Translations under genes and position numbers: made by a program
Notes under the pieces: model-generated
Told to the model about the DNA's origin: nothing
The model's input: the letters and a program-made list of their open reading frames with translations, nothing else
Database searches by the model: none
Assembly (NCBI GenBank): GCA_027338645.1
Contig: DAHWSH010000011.1
Location: 191,747-255,746, forward strand
Reading direction: 5' to 3'
DNA: 64,000 bases
From: JAJZIH01 sp021785265
Lineage (GTDB): Bacteria; Pseudomonadota; Gammaproteobacteria; JAKAQQ01
In this document: positions 49,464 through 57,458 of the stretch, in pieces
Layout: each line of letters opens with the position of its first letter
Numbering within the stretch: position 1 is the stretch's first letter

Positions 49464-51953
49464 ATGAGGTGGGAACGGCTTTTCCGGCCGGCCGAGATCC
49501 CTTTTCTTTTGGGGGTGATCCTCGTGACGGTCGCCCTGTCGTCGGTCACCCTGCTCGAGGGACAGTTCCGACAGACACTCATTCAGCGAACCGAGGCGAC
49601 GTTCGGCGGTGCCCTCCGCCTTGAGCGCAGCGCACCTTTCCCCGCCCCATTTCTCAAAGCCGTGCACAGCCCCTCACTCAAGGAAACCCGTCTGGTCCGT
49701 TTTCCGACGGTGGTCGTGCATGGAAGCGCGAACCACTTGGTCGAGCTCAATGCGGTTGGATCGGAGTACCCGATCAGGGGTAAGGTGACCCTTCGGCGGT
49801 CACGGTCCGGTCGGTCGGTCCGTCTGCCTCGTGGGCCCCGATCCGGTCATGTCTGGGTCACCCCCGAGCTTCTGGATGCGCTCAAGGCGAGAGTGGGTTC
49901 GCGGATCATGATCGGATATGCCACCTTCAGGATCACGGGGCTGTTCAATCTGGCCCCGGCGATCTCTTCAGGGCTCTCCCTTTTTGCCCCTCCGCTCATC
50001 CTGAACGGGAACGATCTCGGTCGTACCCGACTGGTCGGAACCGAGAGTCGAACCGAGGATTTCCTTCTGGCCGCGGGACCAGCGCCCCTCTTGACCCAGC
50101 TCGAAAGGAAGGCTCGGGCATGGCGTCCCGCGCTGGATATCCGCATCGTGACCGCAAAGGAAACTCGTTCGCGAACCGAGGGTGCTATCGGGCGCGCCGA
50201 GCGTTTCCTCAACCTCTCGATCACAGGAACGCTGCTCCTCGCGTTCCTTGCCTTGTTGCTCAGTGCGTTGGATCAGGCCCGGCTCGAGCGGCCGGAAGTT
50301 GCCCTGCTCAGGGCGTGGGGACTCAGGCGGAGTTCACTCCTCTGGTATCTGACCCGGCGCCGTCTCCGCCAAGTGGGAACCGGGCTCGGACTCGGTTCGG
50401 TGCTGGGCTTTGGGTTGTACCACCTGATCGCCTCGCTGACCATGGTTCTCGACCCGTCCGGAGGGCTCGCGCCCCATTCGCCCTGGCCGGGTCTTGTCCG
50501 CAGCGTGGCCACGGCTGGACTTCTGGCCCTGGTGAGTCTTGTTCCCTCCTGGCTTTGGATTCTCGAGACTTCCCCGCTCGAGAACTTTCGTCCGGGCTCG
50601 TCAACCCACCTGGTTCCGGACTGGCGACGGGCTCTTTGGGCCGGGCTTGCCCTGATCGTGTCCTATGGCGTCTGGATGCTCTTCGGCGGGGGTGCGAGCC
50701 TCCGCTATACCGCGAGCGCTCTCGCTGTGCTCATCGGAACGACCCTCCTCGCCTTCCTCCTGTTTACTGGATTGCGCCGTCTCGCCTTCCGGGGGCCGGC
50801 CGATCTCGGCTGGGTTTTCTCAAGCCTCAATCGGCGCGCTGTACTCCTGTCCTTCACACTGGGTTCCTTGACTCTCGTGGTCTGCCTCATCACGTTTCTC
50901 CTGGGTGCCCGCACGAGCCTTTTTGCCGGTTACCAGGAAATGTTCAGCGCAAAGACGCCCAACTGGTTCATTATCGGCATTGAGCCCAGCGAACGACCTG
51001 CGCTTGCCACGCTCCTGGCGCGCCACCATCTCAAGCCGGCCCCGTTTGCGCCACTCTACATCGCTCGTTGGATTGCACTCAACGGGAAACCGCTGGATCC
51101 GTCCCGGATCGCCAACCCTCGCGAACGCTTCTGGGCACTTCATGACCAGAGTGTCAGTGCCACGCCCATCCTGCCGGTGGGTGACCGGATCGAGGTAGGC
51201 CGCTTCTGGAGGAATGGCAGTGACCGCCGCGAGGCATCGCTGGTCCGTGGCTTTGCCCGCGCGAGCGGGATTGCTCTGGGCGACCAGTTGACCTACCGCA
51301 TTGCAGGACGAGAGTTTAGCGTTCGGGTAACGAGCCTCCGGCACGTGCGCTGGGACCGAATGACGCCCAACTTCTTCGTTGAAGTCACGCCCCGCTCGGT
51401 CGACGGTCTCCCCCACACCGAAATCACCTCTCTCCGGGCGCCGCCCGCGGCCCGGGGTTGGCTGGTCCGCCTGCCGGGACGCTTTCCAGGCGTGTCCACG
51501 GTCGATCTCGACCAGATTATCCATGAGTTGGGACGGGTGCTGACCCGAGCCTCGGAGGCGGTTTCCGTCCTGCTCGCAACGACATTGGTCGCGGCATTGT
51601 TGCTCGCCTATCTGGTTGTAGCGGTGACGCGCGAAGAACGTGCCCGCGAACTGACCCTGTTCCGAACTTTAGGCGTCCGCCGGGGACGGGTTCGGGCCTG
51701 GCTCCTCCTTGAGTTTGGCCTGCTCGGATTGATCTCGGGAGTTTTGGGATCGGTTGCGGCCGGATTACTTGGTGCCTTCGAAGCCCGAAGTCTCCTGCAC
51801 CTGCGTTTCCATCCCGACTGGAGGATCTTGGGACTGGCTCCTGCCGTGACGACGGGCCTCACGCTCGCGCTTGGTCTCCTCGCCATGGCCCCCACCCTGT
51901 GGCATGCCCGCACCCGGTACTGGCGCGCCTTGCGCGGCTTCCAAGAACTCTAG
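49464..51953 (+). CDS. ybbP: FtsX-like permease YbbP
   Basis: 829 residues, ten predicted transmembrane helices. One at the N-terminus (FLLGVILVTVALSSVTLL) precedes a large periplasmic domain; three FtsX-type groups follow (LLLAFLALLLSALDQA; LLAFLLFTGLRRLAF; VLLATTLVAALLLAYLVVAVTREERARELTLFRTLGVRRG). The pattern and its place 16 bases after ybbA fit YbbP. The YbbA-YbbP-TesA association suggests a role in periplasmic or outer-membrane lipid handling, which is inference. Confidence 0.9.
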   Translation: MRWERLFRPAEIPFLLGVILVTVALSSVTLLEGQFRQTLIQRTEATFGGALRLERSAPFPAPFLKAVHSPSLKETRLVRFPTVVVHGSANHLVELNAVGSEYPIRGKVTLRRSRSGRSVRLPRGPRSGHVWVTPELLDALKARVGSRIMIGYATFRITGLFNLAPAISSGLSLFAPPLILNGNDLGRTRLVGTESRTEDFLLAAGPAPLLTQLERKARAWRPALDIRIVTAKETRSRTEGAIGRAERFLNLSITGTLLLAFLALLLSALDQARLERPEVALLRAWGLRRSSLLWYLTRRRLRQVGTGLGLGSVLGFGLYHLIASLTMVLDPSGGLAPHSPWPGLVRSVATAGLLALVSLVPSWLWILETSPLENFRPGSSTHLVPDWRRALWAGLALIVSYGVWMLFGGGASLRYTASALAVLIGTTLLAFLLFTGLRRLAFRGPADLGWVFSSLNRRAVLLSFTLGSLTLVVCLITFLLGARTSLFAGYQEMFSAKTPNWFIIGIEPSERPALATLLARHHLKPAPFAPLYIARWIALNGKPLDPSRIANPRERFWALHDQSVSATPILPVGDRIEVGRFWRNGSDRREASLVRGFARASGIALGDQLTYRIAGREFSVRVTSLRHVRWDRMTPNFFVEVTPRSVDGLPHTEITSLRAPPAARGWLVRLPGRFPGVSTVDLDQIIHELGRVLTRASEAVSVLLATTLVAALLLAYLVVAVTREERARELTLFRTLGVRRGRVRAWLLLEFGLLGLISGVLGSVAAGLLGAFEARSLLHLRFHPDWRILGLAPAVTTGLTLALGLLAMAPTLWHARTRYWRALRGFQEL

Positions 51954-52027
51954 TCCGGAAAGCTCTACTTCCGCGGGGCCCGGACGGGGTGGCACCCAGG
52001 CCCTGACGGAAGTTTGCTGCGGATGGG

Positions 52028-52681
52028 CTACCGGAAAAAGTAGTAGGTGACGCCGAGCACGAACTGGTTGCCGTAGTTATTGGTACCGACGGTGATTGCG
52101 GCATCCCCGCTCAGGTGCTTGAGGAAGTAGTACTGCGCCTCCCCGGTGACGGTGGCTGCCGAGGAGAAAGGACAATCGGTGCAGCTGCCGAAGGTATTGA
52201 CACCGAGCAGTCCGTCGATCTCGAGCCGCCGGACCGGGGGATGCCAGCGCACGCCACCCGCAATTTCGAATCCACTGGTGCTGTTGGAACCGCTAGCGCA
52301 GCCGAAAGGCCCGCAGACCGACACGTCGAACTCGTCATGTAGGAAAAGCGCCTCGGCAATAAAGTCCAGAGGTTGCCGGGTCGGCAGCGGGGTATGGAAT
52401 CCCACGCCCAAGTCCAGGTTGTTGGTACTCACCCCTCCACCGTACCCCAGGTATTCGTAGCCGGCCAGGAAGTTGAAGTGGGGGTTGAAGTTATAGGAGC
52501 CATAGAGATCGAGTCCGTTGCCGCTGGAACCACCATTGGGGGAATAGGACGCGAAGCCACCGCCGATGTAGGTGTATTGGAAGCCCTGGGCCCAGACCGG
52601 ACCGACCGAGAAAACCAGAGCCAGCAGGGCTGACAAAGTGAGTCCGGATGCCAGGAGGGACTTGGAAAATGCCTTTTTCAT
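52028..52681 (-). CDS. Outer-membrane beta-barrel protein (OmpA/OmpW-like size)
   Basis: 217 residues. Signal peptide to AQG (LLASGLTLSALLALVFSVGPVWAQ), then alternating aromatic/hydrophobic strands (FQYTYIGGGFASYSP, GLDLYGSYNFNPHFNFLAGYEYLGYGG) and a C-terminal aromatic residue pattern (FVLGVTYYFFR), as in eight-stranded barrels. Four cysteines occur in two pairs (SVCGPFGCAS and GSCTDCPF), unusual for an outer-membrane barrel and probably disulphide-bonded loops. Function unknown. It has a clear promoter at 52768-52796. Confidence 0.75.
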   Translation of the reverse strand: MKKAFSKSLLASGLTLSALLALVFSVGPVWAQGFQYTYIGGGFASYSPNGGSSGNGLDLYGSYNFNPHFNFLAGYEYLGYGGGVSTNNLDLGVGFHTPLPTRQPLDFIAEALFLHDEFDVSVCGPFGCASGSNSTSGFEIAGGVRWHPPVRRLEIDGLLGVNTFGSCTDCPFSSAATVTGEAQYYFLKHLSGDAAITVGTNNYGNQFVLGVTYYFFR

Positions 52682-52767
52682 GCTTGAAGTTCCTCAAGTG
52701 AAAGGTGAAGAGACGCTCGGGAAGGGACTGGTTCCAAAGTTTTTTGGCCCCCCGTTTTCCCGCGCCA

Positions 52768-52796
52768 AGATTATTCTAGGGACGATCCGGCGTCAA
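52768..52796 (-). promoter_or_regulatory. Sigma-70-like promoter for the outer-membrane protein gene
   Basis: TTGACG (52796-52791) and TAATCT (52773-52768) on the minus strand are 17 bases apart. The predicted leader is about 80 bases and ends in CTTGAGGAACTTCAAG directly before the ATG, a 5-bp inverted repeat whose loop contains the GGA of the ribosome site. Confidence 0.6.
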
Positions 52797-52843
52797 GAAC
52801 CCCGCCTCCGTTGTACCATGGAAAACTCGTGGAGGGGTGAGTC

Positions 52844-53506
52844 ATGCGTCCAAGATTACTGTTCCTGATGATCATCAGCGTGGGACTCTGGGGTTGTCTC
52901 CCCCGCGCCTCGGCGCAGGATGTCGGAGCTGGCCTCGACTTCCAGGATAGCCATGCGGTCTTCGATGTCGGTGGGAATCACTACGCCACCCATTACATCG
53001 AAACCGGTCTTACCTTCCGGCAATGGCTGGTCCCCTCCCTCTTCACCCTCGGGTTGCGGGGGGGCTATCTCAGTGTGACCCAGGACCCTAACCCGGTCGT
53101 GAGCGGGGCCAATATCGGGGGCGAATACATCGGATTGGATGCCGGCTTCCGCTACAACTGGATTCCCCTGATCGGTTTTAGGGCTTATGCCAGCGATACC
53201 TACCACCATAGTTCGGCGACCACGAAAACCGGCGTGAACCAGATCGACTGGTACGGTTTCCACGCGCGGGCCGGTGCGGATCTCCATTTTGGGATCGTCG
53301 GCATCGGTGCCGGCGTTTTCTACCGTCGTGCTACCGGGCATGAGCCGACGCCGGCTTCGGTTCCGGAAACGGTGGCCCTGTTCGAGAATGAGAGTGGCCC
53401 GTACGCGAGCGTGACCCTCTATCCCGCGGTCGGCGGTAGCGTGACGCTTCTGGGAGAAGGCGGGCGCTGGCACAGCTACCTCCTGACGTTCCGCTATGGC
53501 TTCTGA
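52844..53506 (+). CDS. YfaZ-like outer-membrane protein
   Basis: 220 residues. A signal peptide (LLFLMIISVGLWGCLPRASAQ; LWGC is a poor lipobox, so signal peptidase I cleavage after ASA is likelier) is followed by beta-barrel strands such as GAGLDFQDSHAVFDVGGNHY, FTLGLRGGYLSVTQ, IGLDAGFRYNWIPLIGFRAYASDTYHH and a terminal LLTFRYGF with the C-terminal Phe typical of BAM substrates. The pattern resembles YfaZ. GGAGGGG ribosome site. Overlaps ttcA by 11 bases. Confidence 0.7.
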   Translation: MRPRLLFLMIISVGLWGCLPRASAQDVGAGLDFQDSHAVFDVGGNHYATHYIETGLTFRQWLVPSLFTLGLRGGYLSVTQDPNPVVSGANIGGEYIGLDAGFRYNWIPLIGFRAYASDTYHHSSATTKTGVNQIDWYGFHARAGADLHFGIVGIGAGVFYRRATGHEPTPASVPETVALFENESGPYASVTLYPAVGGSVTLLGEGGRWHSYLLTFRYGF

Positions 53507-54365
53507 GACACCTTCTCCAGCCCGGGGAACCCCGCGGCGCTCAACCACCTTCCTTCGTCTGGAAAACCGGTTGCGCCGACAGGTGGGGCAGGCCATTGCC
53601 GATTACTCGATGATCAGGGCGGGCGACCGGGTCCTGGTCGCAGTCTCGGGGGGAAAGGATTCCTACACGCTGCTCACACTCCTCTCCCAACTCAAGCGTC
53701 GCGCGCCGCTCGACTTTGCGCTCAGGGCCGTCCATCTTGACCAGAGGCAGCCCGGATTTCCGACCGAAATCATCCGTGAATACCTCAAGGAGGAGGCCAT
53801 CCCTCATGACATCATTACCCAAGATACCTACGGAGTCGTGGCTCGCGTGATTCCGGAGGGTCGGAACCGCTGTGGACTTTGCTCGCGTCTGCGAAGGGGC
53901 GCGCTCTACCGCTGGGCGCGGGAGGAGGGCTATAACGTCTTGGCACTGGGCCACCACCAGGATGACATCCTCGAAACCTTTCTGCTGAACCTCTTTCATG
54001 GCGGGCGATTGGCGGCTATGCCGCCCAAACTTCTGTCCGATGACGGCCAGGTTCTCGTGATTCGCCCGCTTGCCTACTGCACCGAATCGGACATCGCCCG
54101 CTATGCCCGCTCGAGCCGGTTTCCTATCGTGCCCTGCAAGGTCTGCGGCAGTCAGGACCGGCTCGAGCGGCAGGTGCTCAAGCAACTCCTCGCTAGCTGG
54201 AGGCACGAGCATCCGGAACGTGTGGCCTCGATCGGGACCGCCCTTGGACGGGTCGTGCCCTCCCATCTCCTCGACCGGGATCTCTGGGACTTCGGTGGAC
54301 TTTGTGCTTCTCGACCGGCCACCCCCGACCCGGGATTGGCTGAGACCGGGATCGACAACCGATGA
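53496..54365 (+). CDS. ttcA: tRNA 2-thiocytidine synthetase TtcA
   Basis: 289 residues. The PP-loop is AVSGGKDSYTLL (near residue 50). The two CxxC pairs that hold the iron-sulfur cluster are CGLC (near residue 127) and CKVC (near residue 213), and GHHQDDILETFLLNLFHGG is a family block. It forms 2-thiocytidine at position 32 of certain tRNAs. Overlaps queD by 4 bases, another tRNA-modification gene. Confidence 0.95.
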   Translation: MASETPSPARGTPRRSTTFLRLENRLRRQVGQAIADYSMIRAGDRVLVAVSGGKDSYTLLTLLSQLKRRAPLDFALRAVHLDQRQPGFPTEIIREYLKEEAIPHDIITQDTYGVVARVIPEGRNRCGLCSRLRRGALYRWAREEGYNVLALGHHQDDILETFLLNLFHGGRLAAMPPKLLSDDGQVLVIRPLAYCTESDIARYARSSRFPIVPCKVCGSQDRLERQVLKQLLASWRHEHPERVASIGTALGRVVPSHLLDRDLWDFGGLCASRPATPDPGLAETGIDNR

Positions 54366-54724
54366 AAACTTCGCTCTACAAGATTTTCCGGCTGGAATGC
54401 GCCCACTACCTGCCCGCTGTTCCGGAAGGGCATCCCTGTGCGCGGATGCATGGTCATTCCTTCTCGGTCACACTCCATCTCCGGGGCGAGGTCGATCCCC
54501 AAACCGGCTGGATCCTGGACTTCGGTCGGGTGCGGGAACACTTCGAGCCGCTCCGCATCCTTCTCGACCATCACACACTGAACGAGATTCGAGGCCTTGA
54601 AAATCCGACCTCAGAGCACCTCGCGCGTTTTGTCTACCTCCGTCTAAAGCCCGATCTGCCAGAACTCTACCGAGTGGATGTCGGCGAGACCTGCACAGCC
54701 GGGGCACGGGTCGAAGACGACTGA
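54362..54724 (+). CDS. queD: 6-carboxytetrahydropterin synthase QueD
   Basis: 120 residues. FRLECAHYLP holds the first zinc His, and CARMHGHSFSV gives the catalytic Cys and the HGH zinc ligands; LDHHTLNE and the Glu in VGETCTAG complete the site. Second step of queuosine (7-deazaguanine) synthesis from GTP. Coupled to ttcA. No other que genes are nearby. Confidence 0.93.
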   Translation: MKTSLYKIFRLECAHYLPAVPEGHPCARMHGHSFSVTLHLRGEVDPQTGWILDFGRVREHFEPLRILLDHHTLNEIRGLENPTSEHLARFVYLRLKPDLPELYRVDVGETCTAGARVEDD

Positions 54725-54808
54725 AGACGAACGGTCAGATCCGGAGCCACTGCGCTAGAATGATCAGGAAGTGGGGTTGTGACCGGGCACGATTCTTTGG
54801 AGGGTGTG

Positions 54809-55390
54809 ATGACCAGACGATCCATCATGGCTTTTGCGACCGTGGGCCTCCTGCTCTTGGCCTCGGGTCCAGGCGCGGAGGCGCTCACCATCCATTCCGT
54901 GAACGTGCCGCAAACGGTCACGCTCCACGGGGTCAAACTCCGGTTGAACGGGGCCGGGGTTCGCAACTATACGCTCATCTTCAGTTTCGGAGTCTACGTG
55001 GGAGCGCTTTACCTCGAGCATCTCACGCACCAGGCGAGCCATGCGCTGGCCGAAAAAGGCCCCGATCGCATCGCGATGTATTTCCTCCGCGGAGTGAGCC
55101 GGAGTGAACTCCGGTCGGCTTGGCGGAAAGGGTTCCGGCGTAATAACTCAAGCTCGGTCCAGACCCACCTGGCCCATGAGATTGCCTCCTTTATTGCGGT
55201 CTGGAAGCCGCTGCACAATCACGCTCGCGTCTTTCTCGATTACGTCCCGGGACCGGGGACGACGGTCTCCGTCAATGGAACCATCATCGGGCATTTCCCT
55301 GGGCGGCGATTCCATCAGGCGCTGCTCCGGATCTGGCTCGGACCGCGTCCGCCGACCCATGATCTCAAGCACCGGATGCTCGGTCGCTAA
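54809..55390 (+). CDS. Exported chalcone-isomerase-like protein
   Basis: 193 residues from the ATG at 54809, which has GGAGGG 6 bases upstream. Signal peptide SIMAFATVGLLLLASGPGAEA. The body (VTLHGVKLRLNGAGVRNYTLIFSFGVYVGALYLEH, DRIAMYFLRGVSRSELRSAWRKGF, GTTVSVNGTIIGHFPGRRFHQALLRIWLG) matches the chalcone isomerase-like fold of bacterial CHI-like proteins. The bacterial members are not known to act on chalcones and may bind fatty acids. An ATG at 54779 is also in frame. Confidence 0.82.
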   Translation: MTRRSIMAFATVGLLLLASGPGAEALTIHSVNVPQTVTLHGVKLRLNGAGVRNYTLIFSFGVYVGALYLEHLTHQASHALAEKGPDRIAMYFLRGVSRSELRSAWRKGFRRNNSSSVQTHLAHEIASFIAVWKPLHNHARVFLDYVPGPGTTVSVNGTIIGHFPGRRFHQALLRIWLGPRPPTHDLKHRMLGR

Positions 55391-56214
55391 CCCGTCTTGC
55401 TGTCCGTGGGGTCCTCGAGCGGTTCGGGGATGACCGCGGGATCCGCAAAGGCGACGAAGCAGGGATTCTTGAGCGAGGGTTTCCGGTTATAGACGAGCGG
55501 TTCGTGCGCCAGTGTCGTCACCTGGCCACCGGAGGCGGTCAGGAGACAGTGGCCCGCTGCGGTGTCCCACTCGCAGGTCGGTCCCAGCCGGATGTAGAGG
55601 TCTGCTGCGCCGGCGGCGATGCGCGCGAACTTGAGTGAACTGCCGAGGCCGAGCCGTTCGTGGGGTCCGAGGCGCGACAGGAAGCTTTCCAACCGAGCGT
55701 CGCTGTGGGAGCGGCTTGCGAGCACCCGTAGCGGCCGGGCTGCAGGACGCCGGCCGGTGAGTCGGTGCCAGGGATTGTGGCTGCGGGAGGCAAAGGCCCC
55801 GACTTGTGAGATTCCGAAGTAACTCTCACCAAGTGCCGGGGCGTGGATGACCCCGAGAACCGGTTCGCCCTGGTCGATGAGCGCGACATTGACCGTGAAC
55901 TCCCCGTTTCGCTTGACGAACTCGCGTGTCCCATCCAATGGATCGATGAGCCAGTACCGCTCCCAGGTCTGCCGTACCGGCCAGGGGGGTTCGGTGCCCT
56001 CCTCGGACAGGATCGGGAGCGTGGGCTTGAGCTGCCCGAGCCCCGCGACGAGAACGGCATGGGCCTTGAGGTCGGCGGCGGTCAGCGGGCTCCGGTCACC
56101 CTTTCTTTCGATTGAGAAATCGTTGCGATAAACCCCCATAATCTCGTCTCCTGCGGCAAAGGCTAGGCGCAGGACATCGGGATAAAGGGCGACGGCGAGG
56201 TCGGTGGCATACAT
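55387..56214 (-). CDS. cysQ: 3'(2'),5'-bisphosphate nucleotidase CysQ
   Basis: 275 residues of the inositol-monophosphatase superfamily. Metal-binding blocks are LSEEGTEP, WLIDPLDGTREFVKRNGEFTVNVALI and CEWDTAAGHCLL; SPLTAADLKAH precedes them. It recycles PAP from sulfate assimilation to AMP. Its 3' end overlaps the convergent chalcone-isomerase-like gene by 4 bases. Divergent from the acyl-CoA dehydrogenase gene. Confidence 0.92.
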   Translation of the reverse strand: MYATDLAVALYPDVLRLAFAAGDEIMGVYRNDFSIERKGDRSPLTAADLKAHAVLVAGLGQLKPTLPILSEEGTEPPWPVRQTWERYWLIDPLDGTREFVKRNGEFTVNVALIDQGEPVLGVIHAPALGESYFGISQVGAFASRSHNPWHRLTGRRPAARPLRVLASRSHSDARLESFLSRLGPHERLGLGSSLKFARIAAGAADLYIRLGPTCEWDTAAGHCLLTASGGQVTTLAHEPLVYNRKPSLKNPCFVAFADPAVIPEPLEDPTDSKTG

Positions 56215-56303
56215 GGGCCTTGGAGCCTAGCACAACTCAGAATCCGGATCTTGGGGAGCGCGTTTCCGGTATCATGAGGATCCGGATAGGGGGAAAAACT
56301 GGC

Positions 56304-57458
56304 ATGTCTCCGGAAGATTTTTACGGGATCGGCGCGGAACTCACGGAAGAAGATCGTCTCGTGCAGTCCACCGTGGCGCGTTTCGTCGACGAACGCGCAG
56401 CACCGCTTTTGCCCCGGGCCTTCGAGGAAGGTGATTTTCCGGTGACGCTCATTCCCGAGATCGGGGCGCTCGGCATTCTCGGAAGTTCCATCCACGGCTA
56501 TGGTTGTCCCGGGCTCGGGGCCTTGGCTTATGGCGTGATCTGTGAGGAACTGGAACGGGGAGATAGTGGATTGCGGAGTTTTGTCTCGGTCCAGTCGAGC
56601 CTCGTCATGTATCCGATCGCGACCTATGGGTCGGAAGCCCAGAAGGCCCACTGGCTGCCCAAGCTCGCCCGGGCCGAAGCGATTGGTTGCTTCGGTCTGA
56701 CCGAAGCGCAGGGGGGGTCGGATCCCGCCGCCCTGGAGACCCGGGCCCGGCTGGACGGTGGGAACTGGATTCTTACAGGCTCGAAGATGTGGATCACGAA
56801 CGGTACGCTGGCCGACCTCGCCGTGGTCTGGGCGCAGACGGACCAGGGCATCCGAGGTTTTCTCGTAGAAAAGGACATGCCGGGGTTCCGCGCGCAGGCG
56901 ATCCACCACAAGCTTTCCCTCCGTGCCTCGGATACCGCGGCTCTGTTTTTCGATCGTGTGTCCGTCCCCGAACACAATCGACTTCCGGGGGCGCAGGGTC
57001 TCAAGGCCCCCCTGTCCTGCCTGACCCAGGCTCGTTACGGGATCGCCTGGGGTGCGCTTGGTGCGGCACGCTCCTGCCTCGCCACGGTGCTCGATTACAC
57101 CCGGACCCGTGAACTTTTTGGCCGACCCCTGGCCGCCACGCAAACGGTCCAGCGGCGGATTGCCGAGATGGTCCGTGCGCTCACCCTGGCCCGCCTCTTG
57201 GCTTTCCGGTTGGGTCAACTCAAGGACCAAGGGAAACTTGATCCGGGGCAGGTCTCGCTTGCCAAGTGGAACAATGTCCGAATGGCGCTCGAGATTGCCC
57301 GTGAGGCACGGGATCTCTTGGGTGGGGCCGGGATCACGACCGAGTTCCCCCCGCTCCGTCATGCCCTCAACCTCGAAAGCGTGGTGACCTACGAAGGAAC
57401 CGAGACCATCCATGAACTGGTCGTGGGCAAGGCCGTGACGGGATTCGATGCCTTCTGA
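56304..57458 (+). CDS. Acyl-CoA dehydrogenase, glutaryl-CoA dehydrogenase-like
   Basis: 384 residues. SFVSVQSSLVMYPI (near residue 95) is the substrate Arg/Ser region of glutaryl-CoA dehydrogenase, CFGLTEAQGGSDPA and KMWITNG are FAD-binding blocks, and VVTYEGTETIHELVVGKAVTG near the end holds the catalytic Glu and the family signature. It would oxidise, and if a true GcdH decarboxylate, glutaryl-CoA to crotonyl-CoA. The ATG at 56304 has GGGGG 10 bases upstream. Overlaps the E1 gene by 11 bases. Confidence 0.88.
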   Translation: MSPEDFYGIGAELTEEDRLVQSTVARFVDERAAPLLPRAFEEGDFPVTLIPEIGALGILGSSIHGYGCPGLGALAYGVICEELERGDSGLRSFVSVQSSLVMYPIATYGSEAQKAHWLPKLARAEAIGCFGLTEAQGGSDPAALETRARLDGGNWILTGSKMWITNGTLADLAVVWAQTDQGIRGFLVEKDMPGFRAQAIHHKLSLRASDTAALFFDRVSVPEHNRLPGAQGLKAPLSCLTQARYGIAWGALGAARSCLATVLDYTRTRELFGRPLAATQTVQRRIAEMVRALTLARLLAFRLGQLKDQGKLDPGQVSLAKWNNVRMALEIAREARDLLGGAGITTEFPPLRHALNLESVVTYEGTETIHELVVGKAVTGFDAF

